Numbered from the stretch's first letter, positions 39,253 to 49,977 are shown. The stretch: DNA of 64,000 bases from Thiothrix fructosivorans (GCF_017349355.1 NZ_JAFMPM010000007.1:248001-312000); one strand, 5' to 3'. Numbers and translations: made by a program. Notes: generated by a model from the sequence alone, not told the origin.

Positions 39253-40332
39253 TTACACGTTCATGATCTTAATAGACGGGAACTTCGTGCTGTAATCCTT
39301 AGCCTTCTGTGCCAGACGTGCTGCCGCCTTGCGCGAAATATCTTTGTAGATTTTCGCCACTGCACCATCAGGGTCAGCCACGACAGTCGGATTACCGTTG
39401 TCGACTTGTTCTCGGATTTTAATATCCAACGGCAAACCACCGAGGTAGTTCACGCCGTATTGTTCTGCCATGCGCTGACCGCCACCTTCGCCGAAGATGT
39501 GCTCAACCGTGCCGCAGTTGCTGCAAATGTGCATACTCATGTTTTCGACGATGCCGAGGATAGGCACTTCGACTTTCTCGAACATTTTCAGCCCTTTACG
39601 GGCATCCAACAAAGCAATGTCTTGCGGGGTGGTGACGATGATTGCACCAGAAACCGGAATTTTCTGGGAAAGCGTCAACTGGATGTCGCCTGTGCCAGGT
39701 GGCAAGTCGATCACGAGGTAATCCAAATCCCCCCAATTAGTATCGCCGAGTAATTGTTCCAACGCTTGTGTGACCATCGGCCCACGCCAGATCATCGGGG
39801 TATCTTCCTCGATCAAAAAGCCGATGGACATGGCTTTGATGCCGTGGTTTTGCATCGGCTCTAGGCTTTTGCCGTCGGACGATTCCGGTTGACCACTGAT
39901 ACCCAACATGCGCGGTTGGCTAGGGCCGTAGATGTCTGCATCCAACATACCAACAGTTGCGCCGTCGGCTTTCAATGCCAGTGCCAGATTGACCGCAGTA
40001 GTGGATTTGCCTACGCCACCTTTGCCGGACGCGACGGCGATAATGTTTTTGATGCCGTCTTTGCGCTTTACGCTTTTCTGAACAGCATGAGCAGCGACTT
40101 GGGTGGTAACACTGACATCAGCATCGGCAACGCCTGCCGCAGCCAATGCAGCTTTGATTTCGGCGGCGAGTTCATCGCGGTAGCTACCTGCCGGATAACC
40201 TTGCACAATATGTATGGCTACTTTGCCATTGTCGGTGGTGATGTCTTTCACTTGGTGCAGGCTTACGATGTCCTGTTCCAAATAACGGTCTTTAATGCCT
40301 TTCAGTACGGCTTCAACCTGCTCGCGTGTCAT
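39253..40332 (-). CDS. mrp: Mrp/ApbC-type iron-sulfur carrier ATPase
   Basis: P-loop NTPase that binds and transfers Fe-S clusters. The ATG at 40332 has GAGGAGA upstream; 27 in-frame codons before it are rejected. It has about 359 residues. The N-terminal FSCA/DUF59 domain (MTREQVEAVLKGIKDRYLEQ) is followed by the Walker A KGGVGKSTTAVNLALALKAD, DADIYGPSQPRMLGI, DLPPGTGDIQLTLSQ and a CxxC in HICSNCGTVEHIFG that holds the bridging cluster. A clean terminator follows. Confidence 0.95.
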   Translation of the reverse strand: MTREQVEAVLKGIKDRYLEQDIVSLHQVKDITTDNGKVAIHIVQGYPAGSYRDELAAEIKAALAAAGVADADVSVTTQVAAHAVQKSVKRKDGIKNIIAVASGKGGVGKSTTAVNLALALKADGATVGMLDADIYGPSQPRMLGISGQPESSDGKSLEPMQNHGIKAMSIGFLIEEDTPMIWRGPMVTQALEQLLGDTNWGDLDYLVIDLPPGTGDIQLTLSQKIPVSGAIIVTTPQDIALLDARKGLKMFEKVEVPILGIVENMSMHICSNCGTVEHIFGEGGGQRMAEQYGVNYLGGLPLDIKIREQVDNGNPTVVADPDGAVAKIYKDISRKAAARLAQKAKDYSTKFPSIKIMNV

Positions 40333-40610
40333 ATCGGGGGTCTCCTCAAATGGGCTTGAAAACATGGCAAGCATTCTACACCATCTGCTACCAGACTCGA
40401 AATAAGCACCCATTCAGCGATGGGTATTACCTAGTGGGATACTCAAGAATGGATATAACCAAGCAAAGCATTAATCAAAGCGGTCGCAAGCGGGCGAAAC
40501 TCGGATTCTGGGCGGATAGCGGGAATTGCTGCATTCAAGTGGCTAGGTGGAAGACGACGTAATTAAGCTGAGCAAATAACCCATACCTGCTGCCGTTCTT
40601 TTAAACTTAT
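40333..40610. other. Intergenic region between mrp and tnpB
   Basis: 278 bases without a convincing gene. It should hold the mrp promoter near 40375. A small inverted repeat ACCCAT-N6-ATGGGT lies at 40408-40425. If the TnpB element has a right end beyond its coding region, it lies here. A 37-codon plus-strand frame from 40450 shows no family resemblance. Confidence 0.5.
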
Positions 40611-40636
40611 GCAAACTTAACCAAGGTCAAGTTTGC
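40611..40636 (-). ncRNA. Hairpin over the tnpB stop codon, candidate right-end/guide RNA element
   Basis: A perfect 8-base stem GCAAACTT / AAGTTTGC with a 10-base loop spans the tnpB stop (40617-40619). In IS200/IS605 elements the guide (omega/re) RNA overlaps the 3' end of tnpB and ends in hairpins like this, with the guide just beyond. The role here is inferred from position only. Confidence 0.45.
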
Positions 40637-41849
40637 GGTTAAATTCCTGCTTCATTGGGGCTGGTTTCGTCTTCGGCTTCCGCCCAAGACCAGAGCCTTC
40701 CCCTCCACAGGCCGACACCGTGGAACTCACGGCGTGGTTGCTGAGCGTAGCCGAAGCATACTCTTGCAAATTCTTGGCAGCGTTTACATCACGGTCATGA
40801 ACTGCGCCACAAACGGGGCAAGTCCATTCGCGTACCGATAGTGGTAATTTGTCCACTTTATGCCCACAGCCGGGGGCAGAACAAGTCTTGCTGGAGGCAA
40901 AAAACCGATCAGCCACTACGACCACCGCACCCCGCATTCCCGCCTTGTATTCCAGTTGACGGCGAAACTCGAAAAACCCCATATCACTGATGGCACGGGA
41001 TAAATGGCGATTTTTCACCATGCCCGATACGTTCAAGTCTTCAATGCCGATGGTGTGGAAACGGCGGGTTAAATCCGTAGTGAGTTGGTGCAAACTGTCT
41101 TGGCGGATGTTGGCTATCTTGGCGTGAAGCCTTGCCAGTTTTGCCTTGGCTTTGTGGCGGTTGGCACTGCCTTTGACCTTGCGCGACAGGCTGCGGGATA
41201 GCCGTTTTAGGCGTGAAAGCAAGGCTTTATGCGGCTTTGCTCCTGTAACTTTTTCCCCCGTTGATAACGTTGCCAGTGCGGATACGCCCAAATCCACCCC
41301 CACCGTGCCTTGGTTTTCGGCAGGCGGGAGGTGGTTTTGATCCGTATCCACGGTGATGCTGGCGAACCACTGGTCAGCGGTGCGGGAAATCGTGGCAGAA
41401 AGAATTTTGCCGAAAAAGCGTAACGTTTCCCGTATCCGTACTAACCCAAGGTTGGGAATGCGGATGCGGGAAGCATCAAGCGAAAATTGATCGTTGGTGA
41501 GGGTGAAACTGTCACGGCTCTTGCCTTTCTTTTTGAACTGCGGGTACTGGGCACGTCCGGCAAAAAAGTTGTTGAACGCTTGCCCCAGTTGGATAATCGC
41601 CATTTGTGGAGCGTTTTTGGTGACTTCGAGCATCCACGGGAATTGTTCACGCTTGATGGCGTTCAATTGGCGGCGCAAGCTCATTTGATTGGGTTTGGGC
41701 TGAGTATTGTCGTCTTTCCACGCGGCGTATTGGGTTTGCCATTCCGCCAACGCCCAGTTGTAAGCAAACCGAGCTGTACCTACGGCTTTCGCCAAGTACG
41801 TGGCTTGTTTATTGTTGGGGTCTAGGCAGATTTTGTGGCTGATAATCAT
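40617..41849 (-). CDS. tnpB: TnpB, IS200/IS605-family RNA-guided nuclease, stand-alone
   Basis: A full-length 410-residue TnpB. The RuvC-like triad is complete: Asp186 in VGVDLGVSAL, Glu270 in IGIEDLNVSG, Asp354 in HDRDVNAAKN. The zinc finger has Cys323, Cys328, Cys344 and Cys347. The N-terminal helix-turn-helix-like and OB-like region (GTARFAYNWALAEWQ, PQFKKKGKSRDSFT) is intact. No tnpA is nearby, so it is an IS1341-type solo element or a domesticated copy. The start lacks a clear Shine-Dalgarno, as is common for tnpB. The downstream hairpin over its stop may belong to its guide RNA. Confidence 0.93.
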   Translation of the reverse strand: MIISHKICLDPNNKQATYLAKAVGTARFAYNWALAEWQTQYAAWKDDNTQPKPNQMSLRRQLNAIKREQFPWMLEVTKNAPQMAIIQLGQAFNNFFAGRAQYPQFKKKGKSRDSFTLTNDQFSLDASRIRIPNLGLVRIRETLRFFGKILSATISRTADQWFASITVDTDQNHLPPAENQGTVGVDLGVSALATLSTGEKVTGAKPHKALLSRLKRLSRSLSRKVKGSANRHKAKAKLARLHAKIANIRQDSLHQLTTDLTRRFHTIGIEDLNVSGMVKNRHLSRAISDMGFFEFRRQLEYKAGMRGAVVVVADRFFASSKTCSAPGCGHKVDKLPLSVREWTCPVCGAVHDRDVNAAKNLQEYASATLSNHAVSSTVSACGGEGSGLGRKPKTKPAPMKQEFNRKLDLG

Positions 41850-42159
41850 GAGGGATAGGATGCAATACAGCAGGTTTTGTGTCTAGGGGTGGGTGTTTTT
41901 GATGTTGCTATCGACAGATGAACGGTAGTCTGTGCCTTACAACTTCTCCAAAATGACAAAGATTGGAGAAGTTTGGGTGGGTTTTGTGGTAGCTGCTTCA
42001 AACCCCTCGTTTACTGCTTTTGTAAAGAAAAAGGAAACTTGAAAAATTATGACATAAATCAACTTAAGTCATAAACCAATACGATCGACGCAAGATTTTA
42101 ACTTGTACAAATGTTACCTTATTGATACTTGCATCATACAACAGTAGAGGGAGTGACAC
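41850..42159. other. Intergenic region between tnpB and the GH5 gene, with two dyads
   Basis: 310 bases without a gene. It holds an 11-base perfect hairpin at 41941-41973 (AACTTCTCCAA and its complement, 11-base loop), perhaps the left end of the TnpB element. It also holds a 7-base dyad TTATGAC (42047-42053) and GTCATAA (42068-42074) about 90 bases before the GH5 start. The right half is AT-rich and should carry the GH5 promoter, though no clear -35/-10 pair is seen. Confidence 0.6.
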
Positions 42160-44670
42160 ATGAAAGTGAGCAAAGCGTATTTCTATGCCGTGCCGTTAGC
42201 TATGGCGGTACAAGCGGCGACGGCGGGCAATTTACTAACCGACGGTGGCTTTGAAAGCGGTATCATGCCGTGGACAAGTACTAAATCTATTCTCACACTT
42301 GATCCAGTAGCTGCGTATGCTGGACAAGCTGGGATGAAAGTCGATTCCGCCTATAGCGGGTGTCCTACCGGGGCACTGTACGCACTGAATACTGCCAACC
42401 TGCAAAATGGCACACTCTACGAATTTGGAGCGCGGGTACGCTTAAGCAGCGGCGTGGGCAGTTCTGCCAACCTTTCCCTTGGTTTGATCAAGAACGGCGC
42501 GACCCCGATCACCTTGGACGGTGAACAATCCAGCTACGATGCTGGGGTTTATCCAGACAAATGGACACGGGTTTTTGGCGTTTGGAAAGCCAGTTTTACC
42601 CCTACCGATACGCTCAAAGTCTGTATTAGCGGGGCCGCCAATAAACCGTTCCATGTGGATGAGGCGTTTGTAAAACCGCTGACCACAGAAGAGGTTGGCT
42701 ACCAACCGCCAGCAACGTTGGATACCTCAACGTTAATCTATGCGGATGGCAATCGTTTGGTGATGGGGACGCAGAAAACCCCGTTCCTGATGAAAGGGGT
42801 TAACGTTTACCTGTATGATCTGGGTACTGATGTTGACCCACCACCGCCCCTTGATGATTTCAAATACAAGAATGTTGATGAAGCGTCTTACAAGGAAATC
42901 CGTGACCTCGGCTTCAACAGTGTGCGCCTGATGCTGTCTTACAACCTGTTTGAGAGCAGCACCGCGCCCGGTGTCTACAAGAATGAAGGTTGGGCATTGG
43001 TTGACCGCCACATCCAATGGGCAAAACAAAACGGTTTGCGTCTGATATTGGATATGCATGTACCACCCGGTGGCTACCAAAGCAACGACTTCACTGGGTT
43101 TGGTAGTCGTGCTGACCTGAAAAAACGCTTGGAGGATTTGTGGGTGGCAATCGCTCAGCGTTACCGCAATGAAACCACCATCGCCGCTTATGATCTGATT
43201 AACGAACCGCACATCAATAACTGGTTTACCTACGCCCAAACCCTGATCAACAAAATCCGAGCAGTGGACAGTAACCATTTGATTGACGTGGAAGTGTCTT
43301 TCCATCCCAGCGACATCGGCATGTATAAGCTAGCGGATAATAATATCCTGTACGATGTCCACTGGTATGAACCGTGGAGTTGGGCAGGTTCACATACCAA
43401 CAACACGCCTTACGTGGGTACATTAGCACAGTTCAAACAGCAACTCCGAGAGGGGGAAGGCTTGAGTGAATTCTACGATACCGCCACCGACAGCTTCACC
43501 GTGCCATTCAATATTGGTGAATACGGGGTCACGTTCGAGAAATACGAATTGGCAGGCGTAAACGGCACAACATGGTTGCAACACGCCAATGCCTCGTTTG
43601 ACCATTTCGGTATTAGCCGCCAATTGTTCCACTACAACGAGCCAAACTTCGGTATCTACCGTAGCTGGAACAGCTACCCCAACGAACACACCAAAACTAC
43701 GGTAGACCTCAAGGCGGCATTACCCGCCATTAACGCTGCTGAACCTCCACCACCTCCGGCTGTGAACATAACCTCTACCGCTCTGTCTAACGGAATGGTT
43801 GGTACAATCTACGCAGCACAAGTCAGCGTTAGTGGCGGCACAGCACCATACACTTGGTCATTAGCTGCTGGTAGTCTACCTACTGGATTGTTGTTAGGGA
43901 GTGACGGCAAGATTACAGGCACACCCACCACCGCTGGGACGTTCAATTTCACGCTGTCAGTCAGCGATAAGAACGCCACCACTGACACGCAAGCTATCAG
44001 CATGACCGTAGCCGCCCAGCCAGTGGTTTTGCCGCCGGATATTACCACCACATCCCTGTTAGCAGCGACAGTAGGCACAGCCTATAACGCAACCCTGAAA
44101 GCCAGCAATGGCACAGCCCCTTATGGCTGGTCTGTCAGTAGCGGTAGTCTGCCTACGGGCTTATTACTCAGTGCGGCAGGTGTCATCAGCGGCACGCCTT
44201 CAGCTTCAGGTACAGCCAGCTTCAGCGTGAAAGTGACTGACAGCAAGGGCTTGAACGATACGCAGACACTTAGCATGACTATTGCCACAGCCCCACCGCC
44301 AGCCACTGGCAATGCGGACATGGCACTGACAACCTTCAATTCGACCGCCACCAGCGTTAACAAAGGGAGTTCGATTGGATTCAACTTCGTATTAAAGAAC
44401 AATGGCAATGACCTAGCGAAAAACGCCCGGTTTGTTTTGCCCATGCCTGCCAATACCACTTGGGTATCCGGTGCTGCGGAATGTGTGAATTCCTCCGTAG
44501 AAGTCGTGTGCAGTTTTGGTGATTTGGCTAAGGGGCAATCCCGTAACCGTTACATCTATCTGCGCCCTGCTGTGGCTGGTAGCCTCACCATAACAGGCAC
44601 AGCGACATCAAACACCGGCGACAACAACACCAGTAACAACAGCAAAACTGTTACATTGCCTGTAAAATAA
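42160..44670 (+). CDS. Secreted GH5-type glycoside hydrolase with Ig-like domains
   Basis: An 836-residue secreted enzyme. Signal peptide MKVSKAYFYAVPLAMAVQAA, cleavage near ATA-GN. Residues about 23-175 look like a CBM4/9-type carbohydrate-binding sandwich (NLLTDGGFESGIMPWTSTKS). Residues about 190-525 are a GH5-like TIM barrel with acid/base Glu349 in YDLINEPHI and nucleophile Glu454 in FNIGEYGVTF. Two putative-Ig (He_PIG) repeats follow at about 527-620 and 624-712, each with YGW/YTW...GSLPTGLLL. A DUF11-like domain (about 716-836) ends it. The likely substrate is a beta-glucan or cellulose; this is inferred. GAGGGAG precedes the ATG. Confidence 0.87.
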   Translation: MKVSKAYFYAVPLAMAVQAATAGNLLTDGGFESGIMPWTSTKSILTLDPVAAYAGQAGMKVDSAYSGCPTGALYALNTANLQNGTLYEFGARVRLSSGVGSSANLSLGLIKNGATPITLDGEQSSYDAGVYPDKWTRVFGVWKASFTPTDTLKVCISGAANKPFHVDEAFVKPLTTEEVGYQPPATLDTSTLIYADGNRLVMGTQKTPFLMKGVNVYLYDLGTDVDPPPPLDDFKYKNVDEASYKEIRDLGFNSVRLMLSYNLFESSTAPGVYKNEGWALVDRHIQWAKQNGLRLILDMHVPPGGYQSNDFTGFGSRADLKKRLEDLWVAIAQRYRNETTIAAYDLINEPHINNWFTYAQTLINKIRAVDSNHLIDVEVSFHPSDIGMYKLADNNILYDVHWYEPWSWAGSHTNNTPYVGTLAQFKQQLREGEGLSEFYDTATDSFTVPFNIGEYGVTFEKYELAGVNGTTWLQHANASFDHFGISRQLFHYNEPNFGIYRSWNSYPNEHTKTTVDLKAALPAINAAEPPPPPAVNITSTALSNGMVGTIYAAQVSVSGGTAPYTWSLAAGSLPTGLLLGSDGKITGTPTTAGTFNFTLSVSDKNATTDTQAISMTVAAQPVVLPPDITTTSLLAATVGTAYNATLKASNGTAPYGWSVSSGSLPTGLLLSAAGVISGTPSASGTASFSVKVTDSKGLNDTQTLSMTIATAPPPATGNADMALTTFNSTATSVNKGSSIGFNFVLKNNGNDLAKNARFVLPMPANTTWVSGAAECVNSSVEVVCSFGDLAKGQSRNRYIYLRPAVAGSLTITGTATSNTGDNNTSNNSKTVTLPVK

Positions 44671-44828
44671 CCCGTCTAGTTGTTATGCGAGAAGTTGGGG
44701 GGAACTTAATGTTTCCCCTTTTTTCCGTTCGTATAAGGAAATATCTGGGAATGAATTCCCTCCCCCAATGCGGTGGTTATGCCTCAGCTTTCTCAACCAA
44801 ATCACAACAATAAACGGCTCAATTACAC

Positions 44829-44987
44829 ATGACACAACAGAAAAACAAACCACGTTCGCGCATCCGCAAAACTCAATCACCGTACCAACACCTCGAAACC
44901 TTGGCAAAAGGCATCCTCGCATGGGCAGGAACACTCGGTATTGTGGGGGGATTTTGGGTCATCGCTCACTTCTTATTTCAGAAATGA
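44829..44987 (+). CDS. Possible small membrane protein, 52 residues
   Basis: ATG at 44829 and TGA at 44985 enclose MTQQKNKPRSRIRKTQSPYQ, a strongly basic start, then a hydrophobic stretch LAWAGTLGIVGGFWVIAHFLF and QK. This is the shape of a single-pass inner-membrane small protein. An in-frame stop lies 18 bases upstream, so the start is fixed. The ribosome site is weak and no family is recognised, so it may be chance. Confidence 0.35.
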   Translation: MTQQKNKPRSRIRKTQSPYQHLETLAKGILAWAGTLGIVGGFWVIAHFLFQK

Positions 44988-44994
44988 TCCCAGT

Positions 44995-45312
44995 CTAAAA
45001 TGGACAATTCGTAGTCGTTAGCATCAATGACCATGGCTCATTTAAATCAGGTCGTATCGTGAATTGTTCACGCGCCGCTTGCGTGCCCTCAATATTGACA
45101 TAAAGCACGTGGTATTCGCCGCTTTGGTTGAACACATCCACCATCGCTAGCAAGGTACTGGTCTTACCCGTTTGGCGCGGCGCATGTAACACAAAGTATT
45201 TTTCGGTAGCAATCAAGTGATGCACATCTTCCCAATCAAGACGGTGCATCGGGTCAATGCAGTAATGCTTACCGGGGACGACAGAGCCTGAAGTGTTAAA
45301 ATGTCTATTCAT
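44995..45312 (-). pseudogene. Truncated AAA-type ATPase remnant
   Basis: A 105-residue frame beginning MNRHFNTSGSVVPGKHYCID, with DPMHRLDWEDVHHLIATEKY and a Walker A HAPRQTGKTSTLLAMVDVFN, then VLYVNIEGTQAARE. This matches the first fifth of the AAA-like ATPases often found as accessory genes. After TQAARE the family similarity stops and the frame ends 23 residues later. Walker B and the rest are missing, so this is a deletion remnant. Confidence 0.75.
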
Positions 45313-45395
45313 CGTGACGATTGGCGGTGATAAGGATGCGTTCAGTTTAGCATATTGTGTAGAATAGTCCCTTTCGCCCCCACAGGATGCTCATT

Positions 45396-46959
<1,564 letters not shown>

Positions 46960-47033
46960 GGCTAACTTGAATTATTTCGGTAAACCCTTATCCTCTTTCA
47001 ATAAACAATCAGAACTGGATTTGATAAAACCCT

Positions 47034-47669
47034 GTGGAAGCCAATACTCGCAACCGAACCATCGCCCTTGCCGCCTTATTCCAATGTGTGGAAGGTGTCA
47101 GCCAAATCGCCGCCAATGGCAAAATCGACAGTGAATTGTTTGAAGCGTGCCTCAACAGCGTGTTGACCGAAGACAATCATTCCGCTGAAGCGCTGTATGG
47201 CGGCATTGGCAAACTGCGTACTGGCTTCAAAGTGCTGATGCATCAACTCGGCGCAGGCAATATGACACCCGATGGCAAACCCAAAGACATCGAAGCCACC
47301 CGTTACGCTGTCAACTTGCTGTATCTGGAAAAGAAACTCGCCAACGACCCCGATATGTTCCAAACCCTGCTGAAGAATATCGAAACAGCTCAACAGCAAC
47401 TGGACTTCTTTGCGATGACGCACCCCAATATGGTGGCTCGCCTCGCCGAAATCTATACCACCACCATCAGTACCTTAGGACCACGCATTATGATCAAAGG
47501 TGATCAAAGCCACCTTGCCAATCCAGAAAATGCGGCAAAAATTCGGGCATTACTGCTGGCAGGGGTACGAGCGGCATTACTGTGGCGGCAAGCAGGTGGC
47601 AATCGCTGGAAGCTCATCTTCTCACGCGGCACGATGCAAAAAGAAGCCCAACATCTACTTAGCACTTAA
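47034..47669 (+). CDS. hflD: HflD, high-frequency lysogenisation protein homologue
   Basis: A 211-residue protein of the HflD family, peripheral to the inner membrane, known in E. coli to bind lambda CII. The start is a GTG at 47034 ([20 protein letters not shown]) with a weak ribosome site. [40 protein letters not shown] and [20 protein letters not shown] are family landmarks. It lies 74 bases after mnmA and ends overlapping the pyrF stop by four bases on the other strand. Confidence 0.93.
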   Translation: MEANTRNRTIALAALFQCVEGVSQIAANGKIDSELFEACLNSVLTEDNHSAEALYGGIGKLRTGFKVLMHQLGAGNMTPDGKPKDIEATRYAVNLLYLEKKLANDPDMFQTLLKNIETAQQQLDFFAMTHPNMVARLAEIYTTTISTLGPRIMIKGDQSHLANPENAAKIRALLLAGVRAALLWRQAGGNRWKLIFSRGTMQKEAQHLLST

Positions 47670-48355
47670 GCCAAATCGGCGTTAATTTGCACAATCACCG
47701 CTTGCGGATCAACCGCCTGCGTAATCGGGCGTCCCACCACCACGTAACTCACACCGGCTGCCTTGGCTTGCGCAGGTGTCATGACGCGGGATTGATCCCC
47801 CTGATCACTGCCTGTGGGGCGAATACCCGGCGTTACCAATAAGAAATCTTCACCTAACGCCTGCCGTAACATGGCTGCCTCTTGCGCAGAACACACCACG
47901 CCATCCAAACCACTGCTAGCGGTCAGTTGTGCCAAATGTTGCACTTGCTGCACGGGTTCTGCGGATACGCCTGTGCCAGCCAATTGCGCCTGATCCATTG
48001 AGGTCAACACCGTTACCGCAATCAACTTCGGAGGATTTTCCACACCCTGCAAGGCTTCTCGTGCAGCGGTCATCATCTTCGCACCACCAGAGGCGTGTAC
48101 ATTGATCATCCACACGCCTAAACCCGCCGCCGCTTTACACGCCGAAGCGACGGTATTGGGAATATCATGGAATTTCAGATCCAAGAATACGTCGAAACCC
48201 CGTCCAGTCAGTTGCCGTACAAACTCAGGGCCTGCCGCCACGAACAATTCAAAGCCGACCTTGAGCTTGCATTGTGCCGGAGTCAGCGGTGCGACAAACG
48301 CCAAGGCTTGTGCAGCAGTGGCAAAATCAAGGGCAATAATTAAACGGCTAGACAT
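47666..48355 (-). CDS. pyrF: Orotidine 5'-phosphate decarboxylase
   Basis: Decarboxylates OMP to UMP, the last step of pyrimidine synthesis. The 229 residues match short bacterial Pyr[24 protein letters not shown], the catalytic region [20 protein letters not shown] with the DxKxxD motif, and [20 protein letters not shown] are intact. It starts 17 bases after lapB, the usual lapB-pyrF coupling in gammaproteobacteria. Confidence 0.96.
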   Translation of the reverse strand: MSSRLIIALDFATAAQALAFVAPLTPAQCKLKVGFELFVAAGPEFVRQLTGRGFDVFLDLKFHDIPNTVASACKAAAGLGVWMINVHASGGAKMMTAAREALQGVENPPKLIAVTVLTSMDQAQLAGTGVSAEPVQQVQHLAQLTASSGLDGVVCSAQEAAMLRQALGEDFLLVTPGIRPTGSDQGDQSRVMTPAQAKAAGVSYVVVGRPITQAVDPQAVIVQINADLA

Positions 48356-48372
48356 GCAATATTCCTAAAAAG

Positions 48373-49521
48373 TTAAACGTTACTGACCGTATCCCACTGA
48401 TGGCAAGCAGGACAGCGCCACAAATAACCGTGCATTTTATACCCACACTGGGCGCACTGGAAATCCGGTTGGCTGGCAGATAAGCGCTGCAAGGCGGTTT
48501 GCAATTGTGGTATATCGCAAATTTTTTCCTCTTGCCACAAATGCGCCAATACATCGCTGGAATGCACCAAAGTATTCAGCGTGGGCTTGCCCTTGGTTAA
48601 ATGCTCTTCAACCTGTGTGCGCATCTCGGTAATTTTGCCCAATTTACGTGCTAATTGCAGTAAATAGCCAAACAACTTGGCATCCTGCGTTTTGGTAAAG
48701 GCGTGTTGAACAAAGCTATACAGCCGTTCCAGCTCATCTTTATGGTTAAAATTATTCAGCAACTGGTTAAATAACACACCTAGCAAGCGCGTATCTTTTT
48801 CAATCGCTTGGCGGTAAAACTCCAACGCCTCCTCGCGTTGGGCGCGGGCATACGCCAAATCGCCTTTGGATACCAACACACGCGCCGAGGCAGGGTAAGC
48901 CTTCGCTGCTTTTTTAATGGTTTCTTCGACACGAAACAAGTTTTGCTTTTGCAATTCTTGCGTCGCCAATTCGCAATAATAGTGTGCAATCAAACGACTA
49001 CGATCTACTTTACTGCGCTGCTGAGCGTATTGAGTAATCTCAATCGCCTTATCCCATTCGTGCAATTGCTCGTAAATATTGCGCAATGGCTCACATGCAT
49101 CCGCGTGTTTCGGGTCATCTTTGAGCAATTCTGTGAACACACTTTCAGCACGATCCAACAAACCTGCCGCAAAAAAGTCTTCACCCAATGCTAGCATTGC
49201 TGAGGCACGCTGCGCCTTACTGAGATCCGAACGGGCGACTAGGTTCTGGTGTATCCGCAACGCACGGTTGATTTCGCCGCGATTGCGAAACAAATTACCC
49301 AGCAACAGAAAAGTATTGGCGGTGTATTCGTCAATATCAGGGTAATTGAGAAAGACATCCAACGCCTTGTCAGGTTCTTCACTCAATAAATAGTTAATGC
49401 CTTGCACAAAACGCACGGAAATATCCTTGCGTTGTTCTTGGCGCCCTTTGTAGCGCTTACGCGCGGCTTGCCAACCGGAATAAAAAGCGATGGGCAATAA
49501 TAAAAATAGAATTTCTTGCAT
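48373..49521 (-). CDS. lapB: LapB (YciM), LPS assembly regulator
   Basis: Inner-membrane-anchored TPR protein that works with FtsH to control LpxC and lipopolysaccharide amount. It has 382 residues: N-terminal anchor (MQEILFLLLPIAFYSGWQAA), TPR repeats through about residue 320 (INRALRIHQNLVARSDLSKA, ALGEDFFAAGLLDRAESVFT), and a C-terminal rubredoxin-type metal site with CAQCGYKMHG and RCPACHQWD. The usual partner lapA is absent upstream; an ihfB terminator lies in its place. hflKC elsewhere in the window belong to the same FtsH system. Confidence 0.94.
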   Translation of the reverse strand: MQEILFLLLPIAFYSGWQAARKRYKGRQEQRKDISVRFVQGINYLLSEEPDKALDVFLNYPDIDEYTANTFLLLGNLFRNRGEINRALRIHQNLVARSDLSKAQRASAMLALGEDFFAAGLLDRAESVFTELLKDDPKHADACEPLRNIYEQLHEWDKAIEITQYAQQRSKVDRSRLIAHYYCELATQELQKQNLFRVEETIKKAAKAYPASARVLVSKGDLAYARAQREEALEFYRQAIEKDTRLLGVLFNQLLNNFNHKDELERLYSFVQHAFTKTQDAKLFGYLLQLARKLGKITEMRTQVEEHLTKGKPTLNTLVHSSDVLAHLWQEEKICDIPQLQTALQRLSASQPDFQCAQCGYKMHGYLWRCPACHQWDTVSNV

Positions 49522-49534
49522 AATGCCTTAGACG

Positions 49535-49558
49535 TAAAAAAGGAGGCTTAGTGCCTCC
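49535..49558 (-). terminator. Rho-independent terminator after ihfB
   Basis: On the minus strand GGAGGC-ACTAA-GCCTCC is followed by TTTTTTAC. It lies 35 bases after the ihfB stop and 14 bases before the lapB start, so lapB must use readthrough or a promoter overlapping ihfB. Confidence 0.88.
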
Positions 49559-49592
49559 CCTTCCGTGATTGCGGTGTGCAATCGATAGATAT

Positions 49593-49898
49593 TTAATCCT
49601 GAATCGGGAAACCAACCCGCGATTCATTCACGCGTTCCCGCAATTCTTTACCCGGTTTGAAATGGGGCACGTGCTTAGGTGGCAACGCAACCTGATCACC
49701 CGTTTTTGGATTACGCCCCTTACGGGCGGAACGATGATGCAGAGAAAAACTGCCAAAGCCACGGACTTCGATACGTCCGCCACTCGATAATGCTTCACTC
49801 ATTTTTTCGAGCAACAGTTTGACAGACGATTCCACGTCCCGACTGCTAAGATGGCTTTGCTTGCGTGACAAAATATCAATGATTTCAGACTTGGTCAT
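49593..49898 (-). CDS. ihfB: Integration host factor subunit beta
   Basis: DNA-bending nucleoid protein subunit, partner of IhfA. The ATG at 49898 with AGGAGTG upstream gives 101 residues. [40 protein letters not shown] and the DNA-intercalating beta-arm region [20 protein letters not shown] are all conserved, followed by [13 protein letters not shown]. It follows rpsA by 79 bases, the standard gammaproteobacterial order. Confidence 0.96.
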   Translation of the reverse strand: MTKSEIIDILSRKQSHLSSRDVESSVKLLLEKMSEALSSGGRIEVRGFGSFSLHHRSARKGRNPKTGDQVALPPKHVPHFKPGKELRERVNESRVGFPIQD

Positions 49899-49977
49899 CC
49901 ATTCCACTCCTGAACAAGCGACGGGAAGTTAGTAATGTTGGCCATCCTTGGCCTACTTGTCATCCTGACCGATAGGC

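Noticed and set aside
40408-40425. ACCCAT-N6-ATGGGT repeat as the right end of the TnpB element
   Set aside because: Short stem 190 bases from the gene with no boundary evidence; kept only as a note in the intergenic entry.
40450-40562. 37-codon plus-strand ORF between mrp and tnpB
   Set aside because: No family resemblance or ribosome site, and it overlaps the likely right-end region of the TnpB element.
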